Part shown: positions 1-7,953 of the stretch, in pieces | How positions within the stretch are numbered: position 1 is the first letter of the stretch | Layout of the letters: every line of letters begins with the position of its first letter | Origin: Streptomyces rugosispiralis | Lineage (GTDB): Bacteria; Actinomycetota; Actinomycetes; Streptomycetales; Streptomycetaceae | Length of the DNA stretch: 64,000 nucleotides | NCBI RefSeq assembly: GCF_024505145.1 | Contig: NZ_JANIAA010000001.1 | Span: forward strand, 310,001 to 374,000 | Direction of reading: 5' to 3' | Made by a program: the position numbers and the translations under genes | Notes under the pieces: model-generated | The model's database searches: none | The model's input: the letters and a program-made list of their open reading frames with translations, nothing else | What the model was told of the DNA's origin: nothing

Positions 1-85
1 GTTCTTCTTGGGATTTGTGCCTCTCATCACTCATGTCGGAGACGTTACGGACTCGCTGTTCGCATCGACATCCGAGACGCCCCCG

Positions 86-117
86 TGTCCATGGTGCACT
101 CAAGGCCACCATGGACA
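86..117 (-). terminator. Hairpin downstream of the bcm operon
   Basis: Two perfect 11-base arms, TGTCCATGGTG (86-96) and CACCATGGACA (107-117), flank a 10-base spacer about 75 bases past the bcmG stop. It is the only strong dyad in the 192 bases seen beyond the operon. There is no T-run on the minus strand, so it is not a classical intrinsic terminator; Streptomyces terminators often lack one. It could also be a regulator site or an mRNA 3-prime stabiliser. Confidence 0.45.
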
Positions 118-192
118 AGAGCGCGTCCCGAGCAAGTCCGGCGGGGTCTCGCGCCCCCGGCACACCGACCGCGAGCCGGGTGACGGCGGGGA

Positions 193-1116
193 TCAGTACA
201 GTCCGGTCGTGTCGTGCCGGTAGGTGTTGTCCAGGATGTCGTCGAGGAAGTCCCCGAAGCCCGTCTCCAACTGGAGGCCGGTCCGCGGATCGTAGCTGAA
301 GAGGCCGGGGCAGACACTGTTGTCGAGGCTGCTGTCGACGAAGAGCGCGTAGGAGAAGCGATCCGGCTTCGCCCCGTCGTGGCGCGTCTGGCGCACCACC
401 CGGTGAGCGACCGCGGCCACCGGTGTGGCCGTCGATCGCGTCAGGATCTCCATCGCACAGCCGAAGTTGACGATGAAGGTGCCCGGTATCGGGTCGATCG
501 CGTACCAGTCACCGTCCCGGTCCACCTCGAGCCCGGCCTCGGTGGAGCGCAGGACCGTCACCCAGCCCGAGTCCTTGTGGATGTTCAGGCCGCGGGCGGC
601 CACTTCCGGCCGGAAGTGGTTGAAGGTGAGGGTGTGGGTGCCCCGCGGGGTGAGGCTGTGCCCGGTGGCCTCGTGCCAGAGTTCACGCGGTAGATCGAGA
701 CGGGCGAGCACCGCGCGCTGGATGTCCAGCGCGAAGTCGCGCATGGCCTCGGCCTGTCGCGCCAGCGCGACCGGGTAGACCCTGTTCCACCAGGTGCTCG
801 TCAGGAAGAACTGTTCGGTCTGGTCGGCGTCGCGGCAGAAGTAGCCCTGGCGCGGGCCCAGTTGTTCCGATGTCCACCCTCGGTAGCCCCGGTAGGGGTC
901 CGTATGCCCTCTCGGGGCGGGGAGGTAGAAGCCGCGGGCGAACCGGTCTCCGGCGGAGAGATCCAGGCCGGCGGGCCGCCTCACGTAGAAGAAGCCGTCC
1001 TCCAGCGCACGTCGCAGTCCGTCCTCGGCGGTGAAGGCGAGACCGCCGTGGTGCAGTTCAGCCAGCTGCCAGCCCTGTCGTGAGGCGGTCCGCGCCTGTT
1101 CCCACGCCGTGTTCAT
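193..1116 (-). CDS. bcmG: BcmG, 2-oxoglutarate/Fe(II) oxygenase of bicyclomycin pathway
   Basis: A 307-residue cytosolic 2OG-Fe(II) dioxygenase, the last gene of the bcm operon. The facial triad is visible: H180 and D182 in an NIHKDSGW motif and H238 in VAHRV, with R253 (DRFSY) placed to bind 2-oxoglutarate. Family knowledge: five such enzymes and one P450 oxidise cyclo(L-Ile-L-Leu) to bicyclomycin, BcmG being one of the hydroxylases. The ATG at 1116 overlaps the bcmF stop (ATGA) and has no clear ribosome site of its own, so translation is probably coupled. An upstream extension in the same frame is only the shadow of bcmF. The letter is assigned from gene order; the exact carbon oxidised cannot be read from sequence. 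Confidence 0.88.
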   Translation of the reverse strand: MNTAWEQARTASRQGWQLAELHHGGLAFTAEDGLRRALEDGFFYVRRPAGLDLSAGDRFARGFYLPAPRGHTDPYRGYRGWTSEQLGPRQGYFCRDADQTEQFFLTSTWWNRVYPVALARQAEAMRDFALDIQRAVLARLDLPRELWHEATGHSLTPRGTHTLTFNHFRPEVAARGLNIHKDSGWVTVLRSTEAGLEVDRDGDWYAIDPIPGTFIVNFGCAMEILTRSTATPVAAVAHRVVRQTRHDGAKPDRFSYALFVDSSLDNSVCPGLFSYDPRTGLQLETGFGDFLDDILDNTYRHDTTGLY

Positions 1117-2006
1117 ACGCGGGAGTGGAACTCGTAGCCGAGCTTGCCCGCCTTCTCCACCGAGAACGCGCGGAAGTCCTGGAACCTCCGCAGCCTCCCT
1201 TCCGTGTCGTACTGGTAGAGGAACATGTCGTACCGCGGTCCCATGTAGATCGTGAACGAGGACCGGTCCGGGGTGTCGGCGTCGGAGGGAAGTTCGGGCA
1301 CGCGGTGGTAGACGGCGGTGACCGGTCGCGGCAGCTTCCTGGTCAGGACGCGGAAGGCGTCGCCGAGGTTGACGGTGAAGTGCCCCGCCCGTTCGCGGAC
1401 GGGCGTCCAACGGCCCTCGTGCAGGATCTCGTAGCCGGGCTGGTCGGTGCAGATCGTGGTGATGAACCCGCTGTCGGAGTGCTCGACGATCCCGGCGCGG
1501 TCGCTCAGGCCCGTGCGGTAGTGGTTGACCGTGGTGTAGCACAGTCCGGTGTCCTGACGGGCGCCACCGGTGACGAGCTCCCGGTCCTCCTCGGGTATCC
1601 CCGCGGCGTCGAAGACTCCGTAGAGGGTGTCCAGAGTCAGCTCCCTCATCCTCCGGAGCACGGCCGTCACCTCGTCGGGCAGATACCGCTGCCACAGGAA
1701 GCTCTCCAGTTGCAACTGCTCCACCTGGTCGGGCCGGTCCTCGTAGCCCAGCTTGGACTCGGGGTGACCGTGTTCCCGGTGGCCGCGATGGCGGTCGCCG
1801 GGGCCGCCGGTGGCGGGCTGGTAGAAGGTGCGGCAGAAGGCCAGGCCCGCGCTCACGTCGAGGTCCTCGGGAACGGCCAGGTTGAACGCGCCGAGGCGGA
1901 GGGCCTGGTCCGCGTCGCCCGGCGAGGCGAACCGCAGTCTGCCCGCCTCCACTGTCGCCGCGGGGAGGGTGAGGTGGGCTTCTTCCTCAACGACATCCGT
2001 CGTCAT
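1113..2006 (-). CDS. bcmF: BcmF, 2-oxoglutarate/Fe(II) oxygenase
   Basis: A 297-residue 2OG-Fe(II) dioxygenase, the most divergent of the five paralogues in its middle part. Iron ligands are H176, D178 (VEHSDSG) and H234 (VYHRV); R248 (DRSS) is the expected 2OG anchor. The ATG at 2006 follows a GGGAG site; a longer in-frame start at 2072 would run into bcmE and is disfavoured. It lies 52 bases after bcmE and overlaps bcmG by ATGA. As recalled from published reconstitutions, BcmF acts late, adding a hydroxyl after the bicyclic ring is closed; this step is from family knowledge, not sequence. Confidence 0.87.
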   Translation of the reverse strand: MTTDVVEEEAHLTLPAATVEAGRLRFASPGDADQALRLGAFNLAVPEDLDVSAGLAFCRTFYQPATGGPGDRHRGHREHGHPESKLGYEDRPDQVEQLQLESFLWQRYLPDEVTAVLRRMRELTLDTLYGVFDAAGIPEEDRELVTGGARQDTGLCYTTVNHYRTGLSDRAGIVEHSDSGFITTICTDQPGYEILHEGRWTPVRERAGHFTVNLGDAFRVLTRKLPRPVTAVYHRVPELPSDADTPDRSSFTIYMGPRYDMFLYQYDTEGRLRRFQDFRAFSVEKAGKLGYEFHSRV

Positions 2007-2058
2007 GCTGGGACTCTCCCATCGTGGTTTGGTCACTACCGTCGTGGCCGCGGCGCGC

Positions 2059-3000
2059 TCACAGCGCGGCATCGTTGTCGTAGGTCCGGCTCACCTCCTG
2101 CGCGGCGAAGTCGGCGACAGACTGAACAGGACACGCCGTGCCGTTCTCCAAGCGGTAGACGGTGCCGTCGAGGCCGGAGTCCAGGAAGGTCACGTACGAG
2201 GTCCGGTCGGGTCGGCCGGGGGCCCGCTCGGTGGCGACCACGCCGTGGATATTGGCGCGCACGGGCGTGGGCAGGGCCGCGGTGAGCACTTCCAGGGAGC
2301 TGCCGAAGTTCACGATGAAGTGTCCCGGCGCGGGGTTGATGGCGCTCAGCTTCCCTTCGACGAGTGCGAGCAGACCGGGTTCGACGGACCGGAGTACGGT
2401 CACCCATCCGGAGTCGCGGTGGAACTTGCAGCCGCGGGTGGCTTTGTGTGAACGGAAGTGGTTGAACGCGAGCATCTGGTGGCCCCGGTGGTCGGTGAGC
2501 CCGCTGGAGATCTCGCCCCACAGCTGTGGGTCGATCTCCAGGTGGCGGAAGACCGCCCGCAGCACGGCGATGCCGAGGTCGGCCATCCCGCGCCCGAGCT
2601 CGGCGACCTCGGCGGGCAGCAGTGGCCAGTTCGCCTGCTCGACGTAGAAGTTCTCCCACTGGTCGTGCTCGCGGTCGAAGTAACCCTGGTAGGCGCCGGG
2701 GACGTCGACGTTCCGGAAGCCGCGGTAGCGGTCGAGGGCGTCGCCGCACCGGTCCTGGTGGAAGTGCGCCGCGAATCGGTCGCCGGGCCCGGTGTCGAGG
2801 CCGTCGGGGATACGCAGCAGGAAGAAGCCCTGGGCCAGGGCCCGGTCGAACCCTTCTTCGCGGTCGAAGACCAGGTCCTCGCCGTGGAGCCAGGACCTTT
2901 CGAGCGAGATCGGCGGGTGGGCGGCGCGGGCCTCCCGCTCGCCGGGCATCGAGGGCAGGGCAACGGGTGGGCGGGCCGTCACGGGGTTGAAAGTCGTCAT
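2059..3000 (-). CDS. bcmE: BcmE, 2-oxoglutarate/Fe(II) oxygenase
   Basis: A 313-residue 2OG-Fe(II) dioxygenase. The iron triad is H194, D196 (KFHRDSGW) and H252, with R266 (DRTSY) for 2-oxoglutarate. Unlike the four sister enzymes, the distal histidine is followed by Gly-Val (IHGVV) instead of Arg-Val (HRV). The ATG at 3000 has a GGGAG ribosome site and overlaps the stop of the P450 gene as ATGA. In the published pathway BcmE is recalled as the first oxygenase acting on the diketopiperazine; that role is inferred here from operon position. Confidence 0.87.
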   Translation of the reverse strand: MTTFNPVTARPPVALPSMPGEREARAAHPPISLERSWLHGEDLVFDREEGFDRALAQGFFLLRIPDGLDTGPGDRFAAHFHQDRCGDALDRYRGFRNVDVPGAYQGYFDREHDQWENFYVEQANWPLLPAEVAELGRGMADLGIAVLRAVFRHLEIDPQLWGEISSGLTDHRGHQMLAFNHFRSHKATRGCKFHRDSGWVTVLRSVEPGLLALVEGKLSAINPAPGHFIVNFGSSLEVLTAALPTPVRANIHGVVATERAPGRPDRTSYVTFLDSGLDGTVYRLENGTACPVQSVADFAAQEVSRTYDNDAAL

Positions 3001-4514
3001 CGGCTCGGCTCCCTCGGTGTGCCGGTGTCGCGGTGGATTGTGATCGTTCCGGGCCGTGCGGGGCGGGGCATGGAAGCGTGGCGCTTCAGCCGGAGGTCGG
3101 CGCCCTCTGTACTGACCGTGTAGTGGCCGTACAGCTCGGAGAGGACGAGGGCCTGCATCCGCACGGAGAAGAGGCGGCCGGGGCATTTACGCGGGTTCCG
3201 CTCGGCGTTGATCATGCTGAATGAGTTGATCTCGTAGCGCCCCCGGGAGAGCAGGGACGAAACCGTTTCACGATCGGAGCGCACGATGGCCTGGATGTTG
3301 GCGGGGGCGAAGCGGCACGGCTCCGGGAAGACCGCCGGATCGCGGTTGGCCTGCCGCCGGTCCAGCCACAGCATGGTGCCCGGCGGAACGGTCACCCGCG
3401 CTCCCCGGTGGTGCAGGGTGAAGGGCGCGGTCGTGCGGCGCCACAGGGCGCTGGGGTTGCTGCCGCCCAGTCGTACCGCTTCCAGGACCGCGAGGTCGAT
3501 CACGGACGGGGACGATCCGCCGCGCGGGCACCGGCGGTCGCCACCGCCGTTCCGTGCCTCCGCCACAATGGCGCTCTTGACCCGCGGTGTGCTCTCCACA
3601 TAGCCCAGTGCCCACATCAGGCTCAGCGCTGTGGTGTCGTACGTCGCCACGATGATCGTGCCGAGTTCCTTGATCTGTGCCGGGTCCAGAGCGGCGACGC
3701 CACCACGTGTGAACGGACGTCCCCACAGGGCGAAGTATCGCCGGATCAGGTTGGAGTCGGGAGCCTCGGCGAGGGACTCGAAGTTGGCCGTCAGCAGATC
3801 GCGTACGAATGGGACGATGACGTCGAACTCCCGCATCGCCCGCGGGTTGTCGTTGCTGATGACATCGGAGGCGAGGTCGAAGAAGCCACGGACCACGTGG
3901 CCGTACTCCGCCGAGCGCAGGTATTCCGGCAGAGGCCGCCGGGTGAGGTCGAGAACGCCGGGGATCATGCTGTCCACATACGCGGTCAGGGACAGCGTGA
4001 AGTCGTCGAGCGGCATCTCCTGCCCCGCCACCCGGCACAGGTGGTCGGCCGTGTGCCGCCGGACGGCGGGCTCGAGGCGCTCCACGAACTTGGCGCTGCC
4101 GAGGGAGCGTTCGACCGCCGCCCGCTTCCCCGGGCGGTCCGGGTGGTCGTGGGGCATGGAGCCCATGAAGTCGCCGAACAGCTCGCGGTTGGCATCGGTG
4201 GACGGTGCCAGGGCATCGTCGCCGGCCAGAGGTACGTTGGTGATCTGGTAGAGGGCGAGTCGCTGCCCCATCCAGAACGTGCACAGGCCGCCGTTCTCCT
4301 CGGCGAGGGCGCTGATGCCTGATGCGCGGAAGTAGTGCGAGGCGGGTTCCCCCCGTACCACGGTCGCCTGGTGGAAGGCCGGGGCGTGGCCGTGCAGCCG
4401 GCTGGGGCCCGGATGATGGGCCAGCACTCCTGGGAATGGCGCGCCGGGCGGGTCCGGCGGGGCCACGGTCGTAGCCCTGCGGACGGCGTGGCGGTCGTCG
4501 GCCGAGGTGGTCAC
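2997..4514 (-). CDS. bcmD: BcmD, cytochrome P450 with atypical heme-binding loop
   Basis: A 505-residue P450, longer than most soluble bacterial P450s (about 400). The I-helix is seen as VATYDTTA, the K-helix ExxR as EAVR, and the heme cysteine in NPRKCPGR near residue 446. The usual FxxGxxxCxG loop is changed: the Phe seven before Cys is Ala and the Gly four before Cys is Asn, while the Arg at -2 and Gly at +2 remain. In the bcm pathway the single P450 is the D gene, implicated in forming the O-bridged bicyclo[4.2.2] system. No ferredoxin or reductase gene lies in the cluster. The start is GTG 4514, overlapping the bcmC stop (GTGA) with a GGGGTGA ribosome site. Confidence 0.88.
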   Translation of the reverse strand: MTTSADDRHAVRRATTVAPPDPPGAPFPGVLAHHPGPSRLHGHAPAFHQATVVRGEPASHYFRASGISALAEENGGLCTFWMGQRLALYQITNVPLAGDDALAPSTDANRELFGDFMGSMPHDHPDRPGKRAAVERSLGSAKFVERLEPAVRRHTADHLCRVAGQEMPLDDFTLSLTAYVDSMIPGVLDLTRRPLPEYLRSAEYGHVVRGFFDLASDVISNDNPRAMREFDVIVPFVRDLLTANFESLAEAPDSNLIRRYFALWGRPFTRGGVAALDPAQIKELGTIIVATYDTTALSLMWALGYVESTPRVKSAIVAEARNGGGDRRCPRGGSSPSVIDLAVLEAVRLGGSNPSALWRRTTAPFTLHHRGARVTVPPGTMLWLDRRQANRDPAVFPEPCRFAPANIQAIVRSDRETVSSLLSRGRYEINSFSMINAERNPRKCPGRLFSVRMQALVLSELYGHYTVSTEGADLRLKRHASMPRPARPGTITIHRDTGTPREPSR

Positions 4515-5419
4515 GACGGCTCACCCCGGCCCGCGCCGACGGACCGGGCGATCCCGAAGTCGGTGTGCCGGTCGGACCAGGTGTGTTCGTTGAACTCTCG
4601 CAGGAAGTCCTCGGAGCTGCGCACCGCCGCGGCGGAACCGTCCCGGCGGACCTGGTAGAGGTTGCCGGTGGCGGGCGGGTTGGCGAAGGCCGCGAACGAG
4701 AAGCGGTCGGCCGCTCCGGGGTCCGGGGTGCACTGCCGGACCCGGTGCAGGATGGCGTGCACCGGCCGGCTCAGGGCGGCGGTGAGCAACTCGAAGGCCC
4801 CACCGAAGTTCACCACGAAGTGGCCGGACACTGGATCGATGGGTACCCAGACGCCGTTCACCAAGGCTTCGAGGCCCGGCTCCTCGTTGTAGAGGACGGT
4901 CACGAATCCGGTGTCCTTGTGCGGCGCGCAGCCCAGTTGGGCCCGGTCGGAGCGGTAGTGGTTGGCCGCGAACCAGTGTGTGCCCCGTCCGTCGACGGCC
5001 CCGCCGGTGATCTCGCTCCACAGGTGCGTGGCGATGCCCAGGTCGGCCATCGCGCACCGCAGCACCAGCAGGGTGAGTTCGCCCATCCGCTCGGTCATGG
5101 CGATGAGTTCCGGGGGGAAGTGGCTGCGGCGTCCGGGGCCGTCGATGAGCACATGCTCGGTCTGGAAGTGCTCCCGGTCGAAGTAGACGCCCTCCAGCGC
5201 CCGGAAGCCGCGATAGGGCCGGGTCGCCTCGGGGCCGTCCTCGGGGGCGCGGTAGAACTCCCGGCACAGGGTGATACCGGGCCCGGGGTCGAATCCGGCG
5301 GGTACGGCGAGCAGGAAGCAGCCGTCCGCGAGCGCCTTGGACAGGCCGTCCTCGGTGCCGAACGCGAGGCCCGTCCCGCGCACCGACGCACGTTGGAGTG
5401 TCATCGCCCCGGTGGTCAT
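4511..5419 (-). CDS. bcmC: BcmC, 2-oxoglutarate/Fe(II) oxygenase
   Basis: A 302-residue 2OG-Fe(II) dioxygenase of the bcm set. Iron ligands H167 and D169 (APHKDTGF) and H225 (ILHRV) are present, with R239 (DRFSF) for 2-oxoglutarate. The ATG at 5419 is preceded by GGAAGGG and overlaps the bcmB stop as ATGA; the gene end overlaps the P450 start as GTGA, so the whole block is likely translated as one coupled unit. Published work makes BcmC one of the C-H hydroxylases acting on the Leu/Ile side chains; the precise site is not deducible here. Confidence 0.87.
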   Translation of the reverse strand: MTTGAMTLQRASVRGTGLAFGTEDGLSKALADGCFLLAVPAGFDPGPGITLCREFYRAPEDGPEATRPYRGFRALEGVYFDREHFQTEHVLIDGPGRRSHFPPELIAMTERMGELTLLVLRCAMADLGIATHLWSEITGGAVDGRGTHWFAANHYRSDRAQLGCAPHKDTGFVTVLYNEEPGLEALVNGVWVPIDPVSGHFVVNFGGAFELLTAALSRPVHAILHRVRQCTPDPGAADRFSFAAFANPPATGNLYQVRRDGSAAAVRSSEDFLREFNEHTWSDRHTDFGIARSVGAGRGEPS

Positions 5420-6408
5420 TCGCGGTCACCCTTCCCGGTGGTGCGGGCGGACGCGTTCGGGGCCTCGGTACCGGCGTAGATCTCGTAGTCGTTCTCGTCG
5501 ATGAGCTCACGCGAGCCACAGACGCGTTCCAGGCCGGCGCCCTGGACGTAGCGGTAGATGCCCTGGTCCTGACCGGGCAGACAGCCGCTGGAGGCGAAGT
5601 GCCCATAGCTGGACCGGTCCTCCCGCTGGCGCGCGACCCGGTGCATGATCGCCGCGACGGGTGTGTCGCACGCCGAGGTGAGGATTTCCATGGCCAGGCC
5701 GAAGTTGATGACGAAACAGTCCGGGTCGGCCGGCACGACCTCCCAGTGGTCGCCGCGGGCGACCTCCAGCCCTGGGGAGGTGGTCCGCAGGATGGTGAGG
5801 TAGCCGTCGTCCTTGTGAGAGCTGAGGCCGATGTCCTCGTGGGCGGGCCGGTAGTGATTGAACGTCAGGTGGTACGCGCCCTCGGACCGCGAGCAGCCGC
5901 CGGTCGCCCGTGCCCAGTCCTGCTCGGGTATGCCCACGTGGCGCAGCACGGAGCACAGCACCTGCTCCGACAGCCGAGTGAGCGCCTCGCCGAGGGCGGC
6001 GATCTCTCGCGGATAGTCAGTGGCCCAGAAGCGCCGTTCCAGAAGGAACTGCTCGATCTGGTTGATCCGCTGGTGGAAGCCGAGCAGCGGGTCCCCGAAG
6101 CGGTCGCTGCCGAGGGTGCTGAACCGGCCGTACGGGGCGGTGGACGGGCCGCGGTAGAACTGCTGGGCGAACGCGTCACCGGCCGAAACGTCGATCTCGG
6201 CAGGGATCTCCAAGAAGAAGACTCCGTCGCGGAATGCCTGATCCCGCGCAGCGGAATCCACGAAGGACAGCTCCCCACTCGACATCCTGGCTTTTTCGAG
6301 ACGCGCTTCACCGAAGGCCGAAAGACCAGGCGAACGCTTCGCGTAGACGTCCTTGTATATCTTCCCCCGGCGTATCTCCGGAGCCAGTGCACGAGGCGTT
6401 GTTTCCAT
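5416..6408 (-). CDS. bcmB: BcmB, 2-oxoglutarate/Fe(II) oxygenase (desaturase type)
   Basis: A 330-residue 2OG-Fe(II) dioxygenase with a longer N-terminus than its paralogues. Iron ligands are H198, D200 (SSHKDDGY) and H256 (IMHRV), with R265 (DRSSY). In the characterised pathway BcmB installs the exocyclic methylene by desaturation and can also epoxidise; that is knowledge of the family. ATG 6408 is preferred because an AAAGG site lies nine bases upstream; a GTG at 6414, overlapping the bcmA stop as GTGA, would add two residues. It is the first oxygenase after the synthase, as expected for B. Confidence 0.87.
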   Translation of the reverse strand: METTPRALAPEIRRGKIYKDVYAKRSPGLSAFGEARLEKARMSSGELSFVDSAARDQAFRDGVFFLEIPAEIDVSAGDAFAQQFYRGPSTAPYGRFSTLGSDRFGDPLLGFHQRINQIEQFLLERRFWATDYPREIAALGEALTRLSEQVLCSVLRHVGIPEQDWARATGGCSRSEGAYHLTFNHYRPAHEDIGLSSHKDDGYLTILRTTSPGLEVARGDHWEVVPADPDCFVINFGLAMEILTSACDTPVAAIMHRVARQREDRSSYGHFASSGCLPGQDQGIYRYVQGAGLERVCGSRELIDENDYEIYAGTEAPNASARTTGKGDRE

Positions 6409-6410
6409 GC

Positions 6411-7157
6411 TCACCGGCCTTTCAGGTGGAGGGACACGACGACGAGATCACGTAGCTCTTCCGGTGCTCCCGGATGTTCCCCTCTCGCTATCTCGGAGAG
6501 CGTGCTGAAGGATCCTGGATACACCATGACCGGAAGTCCCTGCCGCTTGAGACAGGCGAATATGGAGAATTCTTCCAGGAAGTACTCACTGGACGTCCTG
6601 ATACGGTTTTCCCACTCGGCCCCACTGATTCCGTGAGAGTGCTTGCGGTGATAGGCGCGGCCGAACGACTCCACCGACGAGCGAAACATCTCGTCCTTGG
6701 TGAAGAACGTCCGCAACTCGTCGTGGAACTCGGCGAACTCACGACAGCGCTGCACATCACTGCAGTTCAGGAAGGTGAAGTCGGTCGATGTGCCATACTC
6801 GTCAAATACCTTCCGCTCGCTTTCGACGAACTGCCGGCCGAGTTCAAGCGCCTGCTCCAGGGCCTCTTCTGGCGCCATTCCACAGGTTGATTCCAGCGTG
6901 AGCCGATGAATGCTGTCACCGATGAGCACGGTGCAGCGGGCGAATCTCCGGGAGATCCACTTGACCATGCCCGCAAGTTTCGCGGTGGTGAAGTTGCTGT
7001 TCTCGAGGCTGACCCCGAGAAAGCATGTGTCGTGCTGCTCGAAAGTGGTTCTGCTGGTCGCGGGAGAGACCGATGCTATTTCTGCCTTGTAGCGCGTCCT
7101 GCGCGCCGGCTCCACCTGTCGACGGGGGGAAGAGATCGCTTGCGTGTCCAACACCAT
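6411..7157 (-). CDS. bcmA: BcmA, cyclodipeptide synthase
   Basis: A 248-residue tRNA-dependent cyclodipeptide synthase, the first gene of the operon. It aligns by eye with AlbC-type enzymes: the nucleophile is S50 in FLGVSLENSNF, and Y192, E196 (SEYFLEE) and Y213 (VYPG) match AlbC Tyr178, Glu182 and Tyr202. A proline after that last tyrosine is an XYP-subfamily trait, but an Asn sits at the position that marks the NYQ subfamily, so classification is mixed. In bicyclomycin producers BcmA joins Leu and Ile from aminoacyl-tRNAs into cyclo(L-Ile-L-Leu). Base composition is visibly less GC-rich than in the neighbouring oxygenases. ATG 7157 has only a weak AGGCGG upstream. Confidence 0.92.
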   Translation of the reverse strand: MVLDTQAISSPRRQVEPARRTRYKAEIASVSPATSRTTFEQHDTCFLGVSLENSNFTTAKLAGMVKWISRRFARCTVLIGDSIHRLTLESTCGMAPEEALEQALELGRQFVESERKVFDEYGTSTDFTFLNCSDVQRCREFAEFHDELRTFFTKDEMFRSSVESFGRAYHRKHSHGISGAEWENRIRTSSEYFLEEFSIFACLKRQGLPVMVYPGSFSTLSEIARGEHPGAPEELRDLVVVSLHLKGR

Positions 7158-7295
7158 TGCATCCGCCTGAGTTCGTCGCTAAGTGCAGGGATCACTCTCG
7201 GCTTCTCTTTGGGATGTACGCGCAGCCTGACATGGCCCAGGAAAGTGGGCATGTCTCCGAGACCTCCACGGATCGCACCCGGAGGCCGCTCAAAA

Positions 7296-7325
7296 TTGTT
7301 AGCAGGCGGCCCTGGAGTCGGCCAA
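7296..7325 (-). promoter_or_regulatory. Candidate bcmA promoter
   Basis: On the minus strand a TTGGCC box (7320-7325) is followed after 18 bases by TAACAA (7296-7301), resembling a -35/-10 pair. It would give a leader of roughly 130 bases before bcmA. This is a pattern match only. Confidence 0.3.
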
Positions 7326-7346
7326 TGGCAGGGCACTGAATTCGGC

Positions 7347-7378
7347 CTGATGGCTCATCAGCTCCTGTCCCCACAGGA
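7347..7378. promoter_or_regulatory. Pair of adjacent dyads upstream of bcmA
   Basis: CTGATG-GCT-CATCAG (7347-7361) and TCCTGT-CCCC-ACAGGA (7363-7378) are two perfect 6-base inverted repeats one base apart. They lie just upstream of the candidate bcmA promoter and could be regulator binding sites; the binding protein is not identifiable. Confidence 0.35.
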
Positions 7379-7953
7379 AATACGCAGGTCACGGCGGGGT
7401 CATGGGCACAGGCACGGCGGGGCGCGGGGCGCGGCGGCGGCCTCGCCGCGCCGGGAGTCGGCACCCGCGTGACGCCGCTCCGTGCCACGCGCATATGACG
7501 GGCGATGAACTGGGCTTTTGCCGTACGAGTGGCGGACGCGCGACGACACGCCACCGGGCGGCAGAGCGCACGGGGACCCCGGTGGGCGAGCGGGCCGGGA
7601 CCGGGTCGGTGATGGCCGAACACCTCACATGGCATCCGTATCGGCTTCCGCGCCTGCCGGAACGAGGTTGGCAAGCGGTTCGGTGTCGGTTACGGTGAGT
7701 TCCTCAGCCGCTCGGCGAGCGGCGGGCCCGCGTTGCCCGCCCCATGCGATGCGGCGTTCTGCGGCGTCTCCATGGACGTCTCCACTCTTGCGGGTCTCGC
7801 AATCCCCCTCCTCGAGCAGCGGCGCCCCCTGTCCAGGGGCGACCTCTGGCTGCGCCCTCCCCCTCCGCCAACAGCACCGCAACCGCCGCACAGCCGTGCG
7901 GATGTTCCCGACGATGCTGCCGCCGCAGCGTGAGGAAGGAGGCCGGGGTCGCA

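Larger units (their letters stand above)
7158..7953. other. bcmA-bcmT divergent intergenic region
   Basis: About 800 bases with no convincing gene on either strand; the open frames here show no recognisable motif and lack ribosome sites. The bcmA-proximal half (7158-7400) is lower in GC, and the half near bcmT returns to high GC. It must contain the promoters for both bcm transcripts. Two adjacent perfect dyads lie at 7347-7361 and 7363-7378. No pathway regulator gene is visible in the cluster. Confidence 0.6.

Noticed and set aside
1117..1695. N-terminal extension of bcmG giving a 500-residue protein
   Set aside because: The extension is antisense-frame shadow of bcmF, rich in Arg/His/Pro, with no homology; ATG 1116 couples to the bcmF stop.
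7192..7698. Small frames in the bcmA-bcmT gap
   Set aside because: No homology, no ribosome site, biased composition; more likely regulatory DNA.
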